A DNA stretch of 18,670 nt from Allomyces macrogynus ATCC 38327. Taxonomy: Eukaryota > Blastocladiomycota > Blastocladiomycetes > Blastocladiales > Blastocladiaceae. Each line of letters starts with the position of its first letter. The first letter of the stretch is position 1. Positions 1-9,731 of the stretch are shown piece by piece. Where the stretch lies: positions 766,946-785,615 of the forward strand of contig GG745349.1 of assembly GCA_000151295.1 (NCBI GenBank), given 5' to 3'. The notes under the pieces are model-generated. The model searched no databases, was not told where the DNA came from, and worked only from the letters and a program-made list of their open reading frames with translations. Made by a program: the position numbers and the translations under genes.

Positions 1-1
1 C

Positions 2-505
2 CCCAAGCCGATCATTCACGTTACGGCGTTCCAGCCAGTCATCGACGCGCTGCAGGCCATGCACACGCACCGCGTCTCGTCGGTGGCGATTGTCGATGGG
101 ACCGACCGCCTGCTCGGAAATATCTCGGCGTCGGACGTCAAGCACATTATGCGCCATTTGCGGTACGGGATTCTGTTTGAGCCATGCTCGCAGTTTATCA
201 ACAAGGTCAAGGTACGGATGGAGTAGCGCTTTCTCATGTCCATGGTAATCGCGTCGGAAGCACAGATGTCTCACTCCCACCTACGTGCTCGTGTCTAGAC
301 GCGCCAAATGCTCGAGAACGCGGGCAAGGATATCGTGCCGGTCATCCAAGTGTCGGCGCACGCGCTGCTTGCGCAAGTGCTGCGGCTGCTGATTGTCACG
401 CACGTGCACCGCGTGTGGTGCACGCAGCAGAACCCGCAGGCGGCCAACTTCCAGGCGCCCATTTCGGTCGTGTCGATGACTGATATTCTCCGCGTGCTTG
501 CGTGA
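2..505 (+). CDS. CBS-domain protein, 3' part (Sds23 / AMPK-gamma-like)
   Basis: This is the C-terminal end of a gene that starts left of the window. Exon A (2-211) reads a CBS-type segment with HRVSSVAIVD and then GNISASDV. Intron 212-298 (87 nt, GTACGG...CTAG) is followed by exon B (299-505). Exon B has a second CBS half with VHRVW and ends on the typical CBS strand-helix PISVVSMTDILRVL before TGA. Paired CBS motifs bind adenine nucleotides in AMPK gamma and the fungal Sds23 family. The architecture (a CBS pair at the extreme C-terminus, with no catalytic domain visible) fits that group, but an assignment to Sds23 or AMPK gamma is inference because the N-terminal half is missing. The loop between HRVW and PISVV has a Gln/Asn-rich stretch that is less conserved. 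The phase-0 junction joins two frames that separately hit stops, which supports the intron. Confidence 0.75.
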
Positions 506-1340
506 GTGTGCGCCGCCTTCGATGTACAGGAGGGGCGTTGGCGGTGCTTAACAGCACCGCTAGAACGCCGGAGCGCGTGTTCGTTGGGCCACTTCGAGCC
601 CCGCATTTGGTTGTTCTCTCGTGGATTGGCCCGTGATGGCGGGTTAAGTTGTTTTAGTCGTGTTTCCCGCGGCAGGGCCGCGCTCGTCTTTTTGCCTTGC
701 CGCGTGCGCTGTTGAAAGCAAAGAAAACCGATGACTGGCAAGACGATTGGGCAAACCAGGATCAGCTCAGACTATTTGGCGTCAAGCCCAGCCAGCGCCT
801 TGCAGCGCGAGCCTCGTCGCTCCTGCTCGTCCGCCATCAGCTTGTCGCCTTGTCAGAGCGCTGGCAGCGGCATTGAGCAGCGGCAGCTCGCGTTGGTGGT
901 GGGTCCATGAAGGCGTCGCGATCACGTGTCGTTCATTCTGTCGTGCAGCTGCGGCCTCTTGCTGTCTTGCTGCTGTGCTGCTTCGCTCCCATCCTCGACA
1001 TCCGCGTCTGCAACCCCTTCTCGTGCTCTTCGACCCGCCCTCAACAACCATCCACTTGGACCCGCACGCAGCCGGACTGCGTGCATTCACCCGCTGGGCA
1101 CCGTTCGACCACGCGCGCCGCGTTTCGACGGTTCCAACGCGGCCCACACGCTTGGTCGACTGCCAAGAAACCCGGCACACGTCAGCGCAGTCTGGTCGTT
1201 GTCCGGTGTCAAGAGTCCAAACGACCAACCACAGCCAGCAGTACCGACAACGACGACGGTGGAGAGTACCAGCAACACGCGGCCGTGCGCCCCGTGAACC
1301 GACCGTGCCTCGATCTCGTCACGTTCCCGCAACCGCGACC
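506..1340. other. Intergenic region, CBS gene to unknown gene
   Basis: About 835 bp hold the 3' end of the CBS gene and, by position, the promoter and 5' UTR of the next gene. Long open frames exist on both strands here, but their translations are Arg/Pro/Ser/Ala-rich and resemble no protein. I regard them as a by-product of high GC. I see no tRNA-like, repeat or mobile-element structure. Confidence 0.5.
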
Positions 1341-2246
1341 ATGGTGGCCATGAGCTCACTCGCGCAGAGCGCACCGCTGGCTACGGTGCCCGCATCGCCG
1401 TCGGCTGCCGGTACGTGTACTCTGCTCTGGTCCTTGTCTGACAGTTGGCATTGCTCTGATCCGACGCGTTTACCAAGTCGCACTTGCGATCCACGACCCG
1501 ATCTTCGAGTCCTCCTCGGAACGCCGTCGCCTCGCCTGGGCGGACATCCTGCGCCGCCTGCACGTTCTCGAGTTATGCCTGACCAAACGCGCGCAACTCG
1601 CGACCTCACCAACTTCCACGCCCGAGTCGCTTGCCGCCAACAACGACGACGTTGCCCGGCTACGACACGAGCTCGATACGGCCGTGCACGCATCGTCGCG
1701 CGCGCTCGGCGGACTGACCGACATCAAGGCGATCTTGGCGGCGGCAGGGTTGACGGCGACTTTCCCGCGCGTCGCGGAAACGAGTCCGCCGCCGACAAGT
1801 GCAGCGGCGAGCAAGCCGGAACTGCGGCACATGACCGTGCTCAACCAGGTCGTCGCGCTCGCATTGCAGTTGCGCGAGGACGTGCAGCTCGCGAACCACA
1901 AGTATATGGCGCACCAGATTGCGCTGCTTTATGTACGCGCAACCTGTCCGTTCCGCTCCTTTGCGCGGGGCGACATGGCACTAACCAACCGAACCAACCG
2001 CGTGGATACGTGTAGCAATCGCTCACGGGCGCGCGCGAGGACTTGCGGCATCACCGCACCAGCATCGAATCGCGGTTCGACTCGATCAAGGCTTCGTGCT
2101 CGGCGCCCGTCCCGGAACCGCAACTCACGCAGGAACAGCGCCAGTGGCTGCACGACCTGACGACGCAGATCTTGACCGAGGCGCTCTTCTCGGGCAAGTC
2201 GCTGGCTGCGTCACCCACGGCCATGGAGTGCCTGCGAGCGCAGTGA
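1341..2246 (+). CDS. Conserved-looking helical protein of unknown function, three exons
   Basis: I do not recognise this family. The proposed exons are 1341-1410, 1478-1932 and 2016-2246, giving about 251 residues. The start ATG lies in a good context (gcgaccATGG), with a second in-frame ATG at 1350. Intron 2 (1933-2015, 83 nt, GTACGC...GTAG) is convincing and phase 0. Intron 1 begins GTACGT at 1411. Two acceptors keep frame: AAG at 1477 (67 nt, typical size here) or CAG at 1444 (34 nt, very short); I prefer the longer. The product looks mostly alpha-helical, with heptad-like Leu/Ala-rich segments such as LNQVVALALQLREDVQLAN and ESRFDSIKA, and a Pro/Ser/Thr-rich linker in the middle. No catalytic motif, signal peptide or membrane span is visible. 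It could be a small subunit of a coiled-coil complex, but that is a guess. The 3' gap to NSE2 (convergent) is 136 bp. Confidence 0.55.
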
Positions 2247-2382
2247 AACGAGAAGGTGGAGAAGGGCAGGAGTGTGGATCCCGGACAGAAACATGAACTT
2301 GGAACCAGCCAACCCCACTCCGGTTATATTTTGAACACGCGTTTCCTCGCCAAAAGAAGAAAAAATTGCGGCGATTGAATAT

Positions 2383-3364
2383 TTACAAGGCCTCGTACTC
2401 CATTTCCTCGTCGCGCTGCCGCTGCGAGAGGTACCGGCGCAGTCGGCGCTCGACGCCCGCGTCCTGCGCGAGGTCGCTGATCGCCCAGTCAACAACACGC
2501 CGTCAGTTTCGTCTCCACCACCCAAGACACAATGAAGGTCAAAGATGCGTACCCGTGGTCGGGCACTCGGCATGCTCGCGCCGTCGCGTCGCGTCACGAA
2601 TAAACCCGCGAATCGCCTCGGCCTCGTAGACGTGATTGCACACTTTCGACTTGAGCGGCTCGTCGATGGTGCGGCCCGTGATCGGGCACCGAAAGTCTTC
2701 GAGCCGGTCGCTGACGACCACCAGGTCGTCGTCGTCGCCGAGTGGCGGCGCGTAGTCGGGGTTTTGCTTGACGCCCTACTCCCCGTCCAAGAGCAGGTCA
2801 GAAACATCGGCTCGGCGCAGATCGTGGGATCACACCCAGGCCGTACGTAGATCCGCTCGCGAAACTGGTTCTGCGACGTCGGCTCCGTGTCGCCGCGCAG
2901 CTGCTCCCTGAGCTCCGTCTCAAACGCTTCCGTGAGGGCCTTTTCCGACTACACAAAGTCGGCCATCACGGCGTCAGCCGGTGTGCAGCGTTCATCAACC
3001 CCCTCGCCGGTAGTGATCGCCATACGTCGTAATTCCGCCCATTGATCAACCCCTGCACCAACTGCCGCAGTGCCTCCTGGTCATGCTGCAGCCGGTGCCG
3101 CATCGTGTCGTAGTGCAGCATGTCCTCGCTGAGTTGCTTGACCTGGTCTTCAAACTCGTTTTCCTCGCAGTCCTCGGCCACGGACGTGATCAGCTCAATC
3201 ACCTGCTCCATTTCGGCGATGACTTTGGAATAGTCGTGGAGCAGGCTGCCTTGGTTCTCGGAGGCAAAGTCGGCGAGCCGCTGCGGTTCGAGCCGTGGGG
3301 CGGAGACCGCCGCAAGACCGCCGCCGCGGTGGCCGCGGCCGTAGTTGGCTGCATTCGGGTACAT
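2383..3364 (-). CDS. NSE2: SMC5/6 complex SUMO E3 ligase Nse2/Mms21 (SP-RING)
   Basis: Nse2 attaches SUMO to chromatin proteins as part of the nuclear SMC5/6 complex in DNA repair. On the minus strand the exons are 3364-3026, 2948-2847, 2775-2553 and a last exon ending at the TAA at 2385-2383. Introns 3025-2949 (77 nt, GTATGG...GTAG) and 2846-2776 (71 nt, GTACGG...GTAG) are clear and phase 0. Residues about 30-113 form the helical region that in Nse2 docks on SMC5. After an acidic linker (GDDDD) comes the SP-RING: DFRCPITGRTIDEPLKSKVC, then NHVYEAEAI and ECPTTG. The Cys and His of the KVCNH segment and the Cys of ECPTTG are zinc ligands. The tail DLAQDAGVERRLRRYL fits the family C-terminus. 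Length is about 255 residues, against 247 in human. The exact start of the last exon is unresolved: the donor GTACGC at 2552 and acceptor CAG at 2477 give the wrong frame (see findings). It is head-to-head with MIP1. Confidence 0.88.
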
Positions 3365-3764
3365 GGCGGCGAGGGCAGTTGCGCAGAGTGGGTGACCAGC
3401 GGAGTTGGACGAGTTCGCCGTCGCAGCTGTTATGCCTGATGGAGGTGGAGAATCGTCGTCGAGTCAGACGTTCCCAAGGCCGACGGGCAGATGGAGTTGA
3501 CAGTGGTCCAAGTCAGTCGGTGTGACGCCTGTTTACCGCTCCACCGCAAGTCGACAACAGCGGCCCCGATCACCAAGGACAATGTCGCCAGCGTCCCTCC
3601 CTGCTCGACCCAACACCGAAGTTATCTGGCCGCTCTGATCCGCACACCCATAGGTGGACGCTGCAGCAGCAATCTGTACCAACCATTTTCCCAAGACCTC
3701 GGCCCAGTTTGCGCGCACCAACGCCGCGCATGATCAGCATTCGTCGGCCTCCACTCCCAATACC
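3365..3764. promoter_or_regulatory. Divergent promoter region NSE2 / MIP1
   Basis: These 400 bp separate the NSE2 start codon (minus) from the MIP1 start codon (plus), so both core promoters and 5' UTRs must lie here or overlap the genes. I see no convincing TATA box. The open frames that cross it are low-complexity. Near the MIP1 side there is an in-frame upstream ATG at 3654 and a short uORF at 3730-3768. The promoter role is inferred from gene orientation only. Confidence 0.5.
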
Positions 3765-3768
3765 ATGA
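3730..3768 (+). other. Short uORF overlapping the MIP1 start codon
   Basis: An ATG at 3730 opens a 12-codon frame whose TGA (3766-3768) overlaps the MIP1 ATG (3765-3767) as ATGA. It is real as sequence. Whether it lies in the mRNA depends on the unknown transcription start. Confidence 0.4.
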
Positions 3769-6700
3769 TCTCGAGGCTCTTCTCAGCACTCGTGCCAGCA
3801 AGTTCACGATGCACTCGCACGCTGTCAAGGACTTGTGTCCATGAATTGCGCACTCGAGGACGGCCCGCAGCACCATCGGCAGCATGGATCACGGCATCGA
3901 GACGCACGCTCGCAACAGTGCAGGAGACGACAACGACGAAACCAGACGACCAACGTAAGATCCATTCCTGCCCTTTTCCCTGCACACGCTTGGCCAACGT
4001 CCACTGATTCACGGTCGCGACCGACCCCAGTGGCACGCAAAAACCCGCTCGAGATCCAAATGCTCTCGCCAGCCCTGCACCGGCAACTATTCCCGGGCAC
4101 GACGCGCGCGACCGACCCGCGGCACGTGCGCATCTCGCACGACCATCTCGAGTCGTGGGGGCTCGATATCTCGAAATCGACGCTGCTGCCCGAAGTCGAC
4201 ATGATGCTCCCGCCATTGCTCGGCCCGACCATCGAAGACCATTTCCGCATGCTCGGCGACAAGTTTGCACAGCCGGCGCTCGGTATTCTCGAGACTTACC
4301 TGGCCCGCACCGACCCGGACCCACCAATGCCGGAACAGTGGGTCTTACACGCCGGGTGGACGCGGTACGACGCCGACGGGACAGCGATGGCCGTGCCGTA
4401 CCCGGACGAGGATCTGCTCGTGTTTGATATTGAGGTAGTTGTGAAGCTCGGGCACCACCCGTGTCTCGCGACGGCGCGGTCAGCGACCGCGTGGTATGCG
4501 TGGGTCTCGCCGTGGGTGCTCGACAACAACGCGGCGATGCCGATTCCGGAAACGTTGATCCCGATGGGCCCAAGCGCCAAGTGCATTATCGGGCACAATG
4601 TCGGGTACGACCGCACGGCGATTGCCGAAGAGTACCGGCTCGAAGGCACGCAAAACGTGTTCATCGATACGCTGTCGCTGCATGTGGCCGCCAACGGCAT
4701 GTCGACACAGCAGCGGCCGACGTATGAGAAGGTGACGCGCGGCAACGCCGACCGGATCCCGCGATGGGTGCCGCACACGACGACCAATTCGCTCGCCGCC
4801 ACGGCCAAGTACTACCTCGGCCGCGACTTGCCCAAGGACGTGCGCGACACGTTCATGACGGCCGAGTCGCCCGTCGAGATCCAGGAGTCCTTCCAGGAAC
4901 TCATGAACTATTGCGCGACCGACGTTGTCGCGACCGCCGACGTGTTCCGCGCCGTGTTTCCGCAGTTCCGGAAAAAGTGTCCGCACCCAATCAGTTTTCT
5001 GGGCATGGCCAAGATGGGCTCGTGCTTTTTGCCCGTGACCACCAAGTGGCGCCAGTTTATTTCCGACTGCGAGACGATGGCCGCGGACATGGCCAAGGAA
5101 ATCGACTCGGCGCTGCTCGCGCTCGCGCACGACGCAATCACGCGGTACATTGATACCTCCCAGGCGCGCACGTGGAACGGATTACCGCCCGAGGGACCCT
5201 ACCCGCTGTCGTCCTACTTGCCCGAGACGCTCTCGCTCAACATGGAGGCGCTGATCCAGAACCCGTGGCTGCGGCAGCTCAACTGGGAAATGAAACCGCT
5301 GCGCGTGACCAAAAAGGGTGTGCCGGCCAAGAACCAGAAACTCGCCAACTATCCGGATTGGTTTCGCGATCTCTGGGACCCGCCGTCGAAGCAGGTCGTG
5401 ATCTCGCAGCGCAAGCGCGTCGCGCCGCTCTTGCTCGAACTCAAGTGGGCGGGTCACCCACTCGTCTTTTCCGAAACGCACAAGTGGTGCTACATGGTCG
5501 CGGCCGACAAGCAGGCCGAGCACGAGCAGATTTCGGCACACGTCGAGTTCAGTCCGGAGACCAACGACTACCTGCAGTTTGAGCCGTGGATCACGAAAGG
5601 GTACCAGTTCTTCAAGCTCCCGCACAAGGACGGCGACGCGGGCAATACAGGCAACCCGTTTTCCAAGTCGTTTGCGCCGTTCTTTGAGAACGCGACGATC
5701 ACGTCGGACCGCGGCGAGGCCAAGCGCGCATTGCAGCTGCAAATGCAGTGCTCCTACTGGATATCCGCGGCCGAGCGGATCACGTCGCAGTTTGTCGTCT
5801 GGGGCCGCGACGTGGATCTTGGCGCTAGGATGCCGCGTGACGCGCAGAGCGAGTGGGGCATCATCTTGCCGAAGCTGCAGGCCATGGGCACGATCACGCG
5901 GCGTGCAGTCGAGTCGACGTGGTTGACGGCGAGTAATGCGAAGAAGACGCGGCTCGGGTCGGATATCAAGCGGTACGTCGAGGCCCCGCCCGGGTGGGCA
6001 CTTGTCGGCGCCGACGTCGATTCCGAGGAATTGTGGATTTCGAGCGCCATGGGGGACGCGCAGTTTGGGCTACACGGCGCGTCGGCGCTCGGGTGGATGA
6101 CGCTGCAGGGGACAAAAGCCGACGCGACCGATTTGCACTCGGTCACGGCCAATATCTTGGGGATCACGCGCGACCAGGCCAAGCAGTTCAATTACGCGCG
6201 GATTTACGGTGCGGGCGTCGCGTTTGCGACGGGGTTGCTCACGCAGCATAACCGCATGCTGCCCACGGAAGTGGCCACGCAAAAGGCCGAGACGCTCTAT
6301 GAGAAGACCAAGGGGTTGAAGCGGCGCATGAAGATCGACGGGGTCACGCCGCCGTTTGAGTACTGGGTGGGCGGGCGTGAGAGCTACATGTTTAACTCGA
6401 TCGAGGCGATTGCGCACTCGGCCGACCCGAGAACGCCCGTGCTCGGGTGTCAGATCCCGAATTCGCTGATGAAGGTGAATTGCGGGAGCGAGGTGCGTGC
6501 TCTATCGTCTCTTGCGTGCGTCGCGTATTGTTCTTGTCCCCGCTCACTTGGTTATGACGCTCGGTAGTTTATGACGAGTCGCATCAACTGGGTCGTGCAG
6601 TCGTCGGGCGTCGACTACCTGCACCTGCTGATCGCGTCGATGGAGTACCTGATCGAGAAGTACCAGCTGCAGGCGCGGCTCATGCTCACGATCCACGACG

Positions 6701-7440
6701 AGATTCGGTACCTCGTGCGTGACGAGGACAAGTACCGCGCAGCCATGGCGTTGCAGATCAGTAACCTGTGGACGCGCGTCATGTTTGCGTCGCGGCTCGG
6801 GTTCGACGACTTGCCCCTGGTACGTTTGTTTTGCTGTGCAGAGCGTCGTTTGGTCGCGATGCCGACTCACTCGATGGATGCCAAACAACAGAGCTGCGCA
6901 TTCTTCTCGGCCGTCGACGTCGACCAGTACCTGCGCAAGGAACCGACCGACCCGTGCATCACGCCGACCAACTCGATTCCATTGCCACCGGGCGAGTCGC
7001 TCGACCTCTACAAGCTTCTCGCCAAGCAGAACGTCCTGCTCGAGCCCGCGACCGCGCCGCAAACCTCGGTCCCCACCGCGTCGCCTTCCCCGTCGACGCC
7101 TTCACCCACGACGGGTTTACGCACGGAGCACATGGCGAGCTGGCTGCTGCTCCAGTCGAAGCCGGACCTGACTTCGTTCAAGGCCGGGCTCAACGAGTTT
7201 GTGGGCCATGACGAGGCCGAGCTCGTGCGCAAGGCGCTCGGCAGTAAAAGGGGTGGGAGCAGTAGTGGGAAGCGGACGTCGAGCAGCAGTAGTCAGGCCA
7301 AGTCGGCCAAGTCGACGCCGTTTTCGGAGGAGTCAAAGGCCGCGACACCGGCGTCGTCGCGATCGCCAAGGGCGCCCAAGAGGGACCCTTTCAGTAAGTT
7401 GGCCAAGGAAGAGTTCAATCCGTATTTTACCGTGTTTTGA
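3765..7440 (+). CDS. MIP1: Mitochondrial DNA polymerase gamma, catalytic subunit
   Basis: This enzyme replicates and proofreads mitochondrial DNA. Exons 3765-3954, 4031-6492, 6568-6819 and 6892-7440 encode 1150 residues. All three introns (76, 75 and 72 nt) keep frame. The start is chosen because MISRLFSALVPASSRCTRTL followed by many Arg and Ser, and no acidic residues for about 20 positions, is a classic matrix-targeting peptide. Intron 1 then joins it in frame to ARKNPLEIQMLSP, a family landmark. Exonuclease motifs: FDIE (D196, E198), IGHNVGYDR (D257) and YCATDVV (Y357, D361). Polymerase motif A is VGADVDSEELW (D725), motif B is RDQAKQFNYARIYGAG (K781), and motif C is TIHDE (H927-E929) in exon 3. 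All catalytic residues are present. The tail after about residue 1030 is Ser/Lys/Pro-rich low complexity, ending FNPYFTVF, like the C-terminal extension of yeast Mip1. It faces NSE2 upstream and UCH37 downstream. Confidence 0.97.
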
Positions 7441-7617
7441 TTTGATCGTGGGTGTTTTTGCTCGACTTTGACGAAAAGAAATTTTGGTTTTGCGTGTCAC
7501 CAACGGTTATTTTGACGTGAGAGTGTGCAGCGCAGAACTGAAATCAAAACGAATCATTTACTGCGGTCGGTTGTCAAGTGTGTATCGCGCGCATCCAAAG
7601 AGAGCCAGGAAAAAATA
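7441..7617. other. Convergent 3' region MIP1 / UCH37
   Basis: These 177 bp lie between two converging stop codons and must hold both 3' ends. They are more AT-rich than the genes and carry T-runs on both strands. No AATAAA is present. A run of A's (7610-7616) followed by TATTA sits just beyond the UCH37 stop. Confidence 0.45.
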
Positions 7618-8549
7618 TTAGCTGTCTTTCTTGGCAAAATGTGCTGCGATATTGGCCTTCTTGTCCTCCTTGGCCTTGGCAGTGGCTGGGTCGAGCACGC
7701 CCTGCCGCGCCATTTGCTTGAGCAGCTCGAGCGCGAACGGCAAGTAGTTGTGTCGGCGGCGCAAGTTCTCGCGCTAATAACGAGAAGAGATGGTGAGTGA
7801 GACGCCCGACGCGCTCGACGTGTAGGGCAGCGCGGCGTACCCTGTACCGCTCGGCCTTTTCTTGCTCGGCCACGAGCTGGTTCACGGCGATCGACCGCTC
7901 CTGCTCGAGCATGTTGCGGTGCGGGTCGGCCAGGTCGAGGTGCGCCATTTGCTGCTCGAGAGATTGGATCTACGTGAACGGAACGGAACACCACGTCAGA
8001 ACCGTCCTCGATCCAACTGTCGCGGCACCAATTCACGCACAGTCGCCTGAAGCTGCTCGTGCTTGGACCCAATCACGGCCATCAAGTTGAACCGAATCTC
8101 CGTGCCGGCAAACTGCGCCATCCGTGCCTGAATCGCCGGGACCAGGTGCTGCACCCACGACTGCGGGTTGGCCGTGTCGTACTGGCCCGCAATGATGGGT
8201 CCTTGCTGCAGACCGTCTAGCTCGTAGATGGTGCCGTGTTTCGGAATGTAGGCGACAAAATGGAAATTGTCCTCCTTGTCCTCGTCCGGGACGGGGTCCT
8301 CGTTGACAAACGGGTCGGCGCGCGCAAAACTGTTGTGTGCATTGCGCATCGTGTCCGAGTTGGTGATGGCGAGGCCCTTGAGCTAAAGACGGGTCGGTTG
8401 GATGTGTGAGCGGGCGACCCGAGAGAGCGAGCAAAAGGTAGGTGCGACGACGCACCTCCGGGTCAAACTGGCTCGTAAACGCCTTGAACTCGGACAACTC
8501 GTTACCGAGCTGGACCGAGTCGGGCGCGTTGAGCAAGACCGACAAGATG

Positions 8550-8581
<32 letters not shown>

Positions 8582-8999
8582 GTTGGCGAAAAACACGTCG
8601 GGCACATCGTCCCACGGCACGGGCTGGCGGCCGCCTTGCAGCGACGAGTCGTACTTGAAGAGGAAGATAAACCCGTAAATGTTGGTGCCGGCCGTGGCCT
8701 GGTAGGACTCGAGGTCCCACACTTCCTCGACTTCGAGACCTTGCACGCCGATCGCGCGGATCAATTCCGTGAAAACGCCCTAGAGAGAGGAAACGCATGG
8801 AGTGCGACGGCATGAATGCGTTAGCCGCACAGTCCGCAGCGTCGACCTTGCTGCTCGCTGCGAAACGCGCCGGGATTAATCGATCGCACATTCGCAGGCG
8901 ACCAACAGGCACAACCGTCGCTGCAAATTGCACCGCGGCATGCACGAACATGGACCGTACAGGGTCGCTCTCGATGAGGGTCCAATTTCCGTTTTCCAT
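7618..8999 (-). CDS. UCHL5: Ubiquitin carboxyl-terminal hydrolase UCH37 (UCHL5), proteasome-associated
   Basis: This is a cysteine protease that trims ubiquitin chains. In animals it docks on proteasome subunit Rpn13 and on INO80. Minus-strand exons 8999-8961, 8779-8456, 8382-8041, 7969-7841 and 7773-7618 give 329 residues, about the human length. All junctions are phase 0. The start context gtcaccATGG is strong. It opens WTLIESDPGVFTELI, the family N-terminus. Catalytic residues are all visible: oxyanion Gln80 and Cys86 in FFANQVINNACATQ, His162 in DNFHFVAYIP, and Asp177 in YELDGLQQGPI. IRFNLMAVI closes the UCH domain. The ULD-type tail has the helical IQSLEQQMAHLDL and LRRRHNYLPFALELLK, and ends in a Lys/Glu/Ala stretch (AKAKEDKKANIAAH) resembling the KEKE tail that binds Rpn13, so proteasome binding is likely (inference). 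Introns are 181, 73, 71 and 67 nt; the first is by far the longest in the window. The last four exons cover the whole core and tail. Confidence 0.97.
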
Positions 9000-9539
9000 G
9001 GTGACGGATCGAGATGGATCAGGTCGTGGAGCTCGTTGGTTGGTGATCGTGGCCTGGCTGGCTCAAATTGTTGGACCAAGCGTCGGCACGCGCAGGCTGC
9101 GGGCAGTCGTTCAATCCAGACGGGCGGTTGCTGGCCAAATCGTCGCGATCAAAGTCGATGAGCGAGGAAGAGCGACACTACGACGATTCCAGCCGACGGA
9201 GCAGAGCGCGTCGCGGTCACGGGACTCGCGGCAGGGCAAGGCGGACCTGAGGGCCTGTCAAAGCTGTCAGCAAGTGGCGGCGGCTGCACGTGCAGTCCTC
9301 CCACCCAACAAAGTTGCGATTTCGCACTCGTTTTTCGCGGTGGTGATTTTCTAGGTCGCTTTCGGGGTTTTCCAGCTTGATTTTCCTCGTGCACAACAAC
9401 CGCAGACAACCAGCAACCACGCGCGCTCACGCCGAAGCTGCTGAATCTCGCCACCGCCATTGCGCTTGTCGACCAGTCTGACCTGCTCTCCTTCCCCGTC
9501 CTGCTGCTCGTCACCGCGTTACCCGCCACCACCAGCAAA
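9000..9539. promoter_or_regulatory. Divergent promoter region UCH37 / COX9
   Basis: These 540 bp lie between the UCH37 start (minus) and the COX9 start (plus). Pyrimidine-rich and CA-rich stretches (about 9370-9540) immediately precede the COX9 ATG, as is common for fungal 5' UTRs of highly expressed genes. Open frames crossing it do not look like protein. I saw no tRNA that folds and no repeat. A 5' UTR intron for COX9 cannot be excluded. Confidence 0.5.
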
Positions 9540-9731
9540 ATGGCCGCCCCCATCGCCCCCATCACCGGCATGCTGCGCAAGAAGTTCATCTTCGACCTGA
9601 CCGGCGCGCTCGGCCTCGGCACCGGCGCCGCCATGTACTTCTGGTACAAGATTAAGGTCCCCGCCGAGGAGGACCGCATCGCCAAGCTCAAGGTCATCCG
9701 CGCCTCGCAGGGCCTGCCCGTCAGCGAGTAA
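9540..9731 (+). CDS. COX9: Cytochrome c oxidase subunit VIIa / Cox9
   Basis: This is a small single-span nuclear-encoded subunit of complex IV in the mitochondrial inner membrane. The uninterrupted 63-residue frame starts in an excellent context (agcaaaATGGCC). It reads APITGMLRKKFIFDL near the N-terminus, matching the APITG...D landmark of fungal Cox9. A hydrophobic, Gly-rich span of about 19 residues follows (LTGALGLGTGAAMYFWY, about 20-36). The matrix/intermembrane tail is charged (KIKVPAEEDRIAKLK). Length is right for the family (59 residues in yeast). No cleavable presequence is evident, as in yeast Cox9. It is intronless within the coding region, unlike its neighbours. Other small single-span respiratory subunits are possible alternatives but lack the APITG start. 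Confidence 0.87.
   Translation: MAAPIAPITGMLRKKFIFDLTGALGLGTGAAMYFWYKIKVPAEEDRIAKLKVIRASQGLPVSE

Noticed and set aside
747..2015. A 422-codon open frame on the plus strand
   Set aside because: Its translation is Arg/Pro/Ala/Ser/Cys-rich and unlike protein, and it runs across the introns and exons of the 1341-2246 gene in another frame. High GC explains the lack of stops.
2949..3025. Reading NSE2 intron 1 as coding with an in-frame TAG (VMADFV stop SEKAL)
   Set aside because: The segment has a typical donor, a CTGAC branch-like site and a GTAG acceptor, and the joined exons are in phase. The TAG is the splice acceptor, not recoding.
4480..5130. Minus-strand open frame inside MIP1
   Set aside because: It is the antisense of a strongly conserved exonuclease domain and is His/Arg-rich, typical of a shadow frame.
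9040..9125. Possible tRNA suggested by a GTTCAATCC T-loop-like motif
   Set aside because: I could not draw acceptor, D and anticodon stems of the right length around it.
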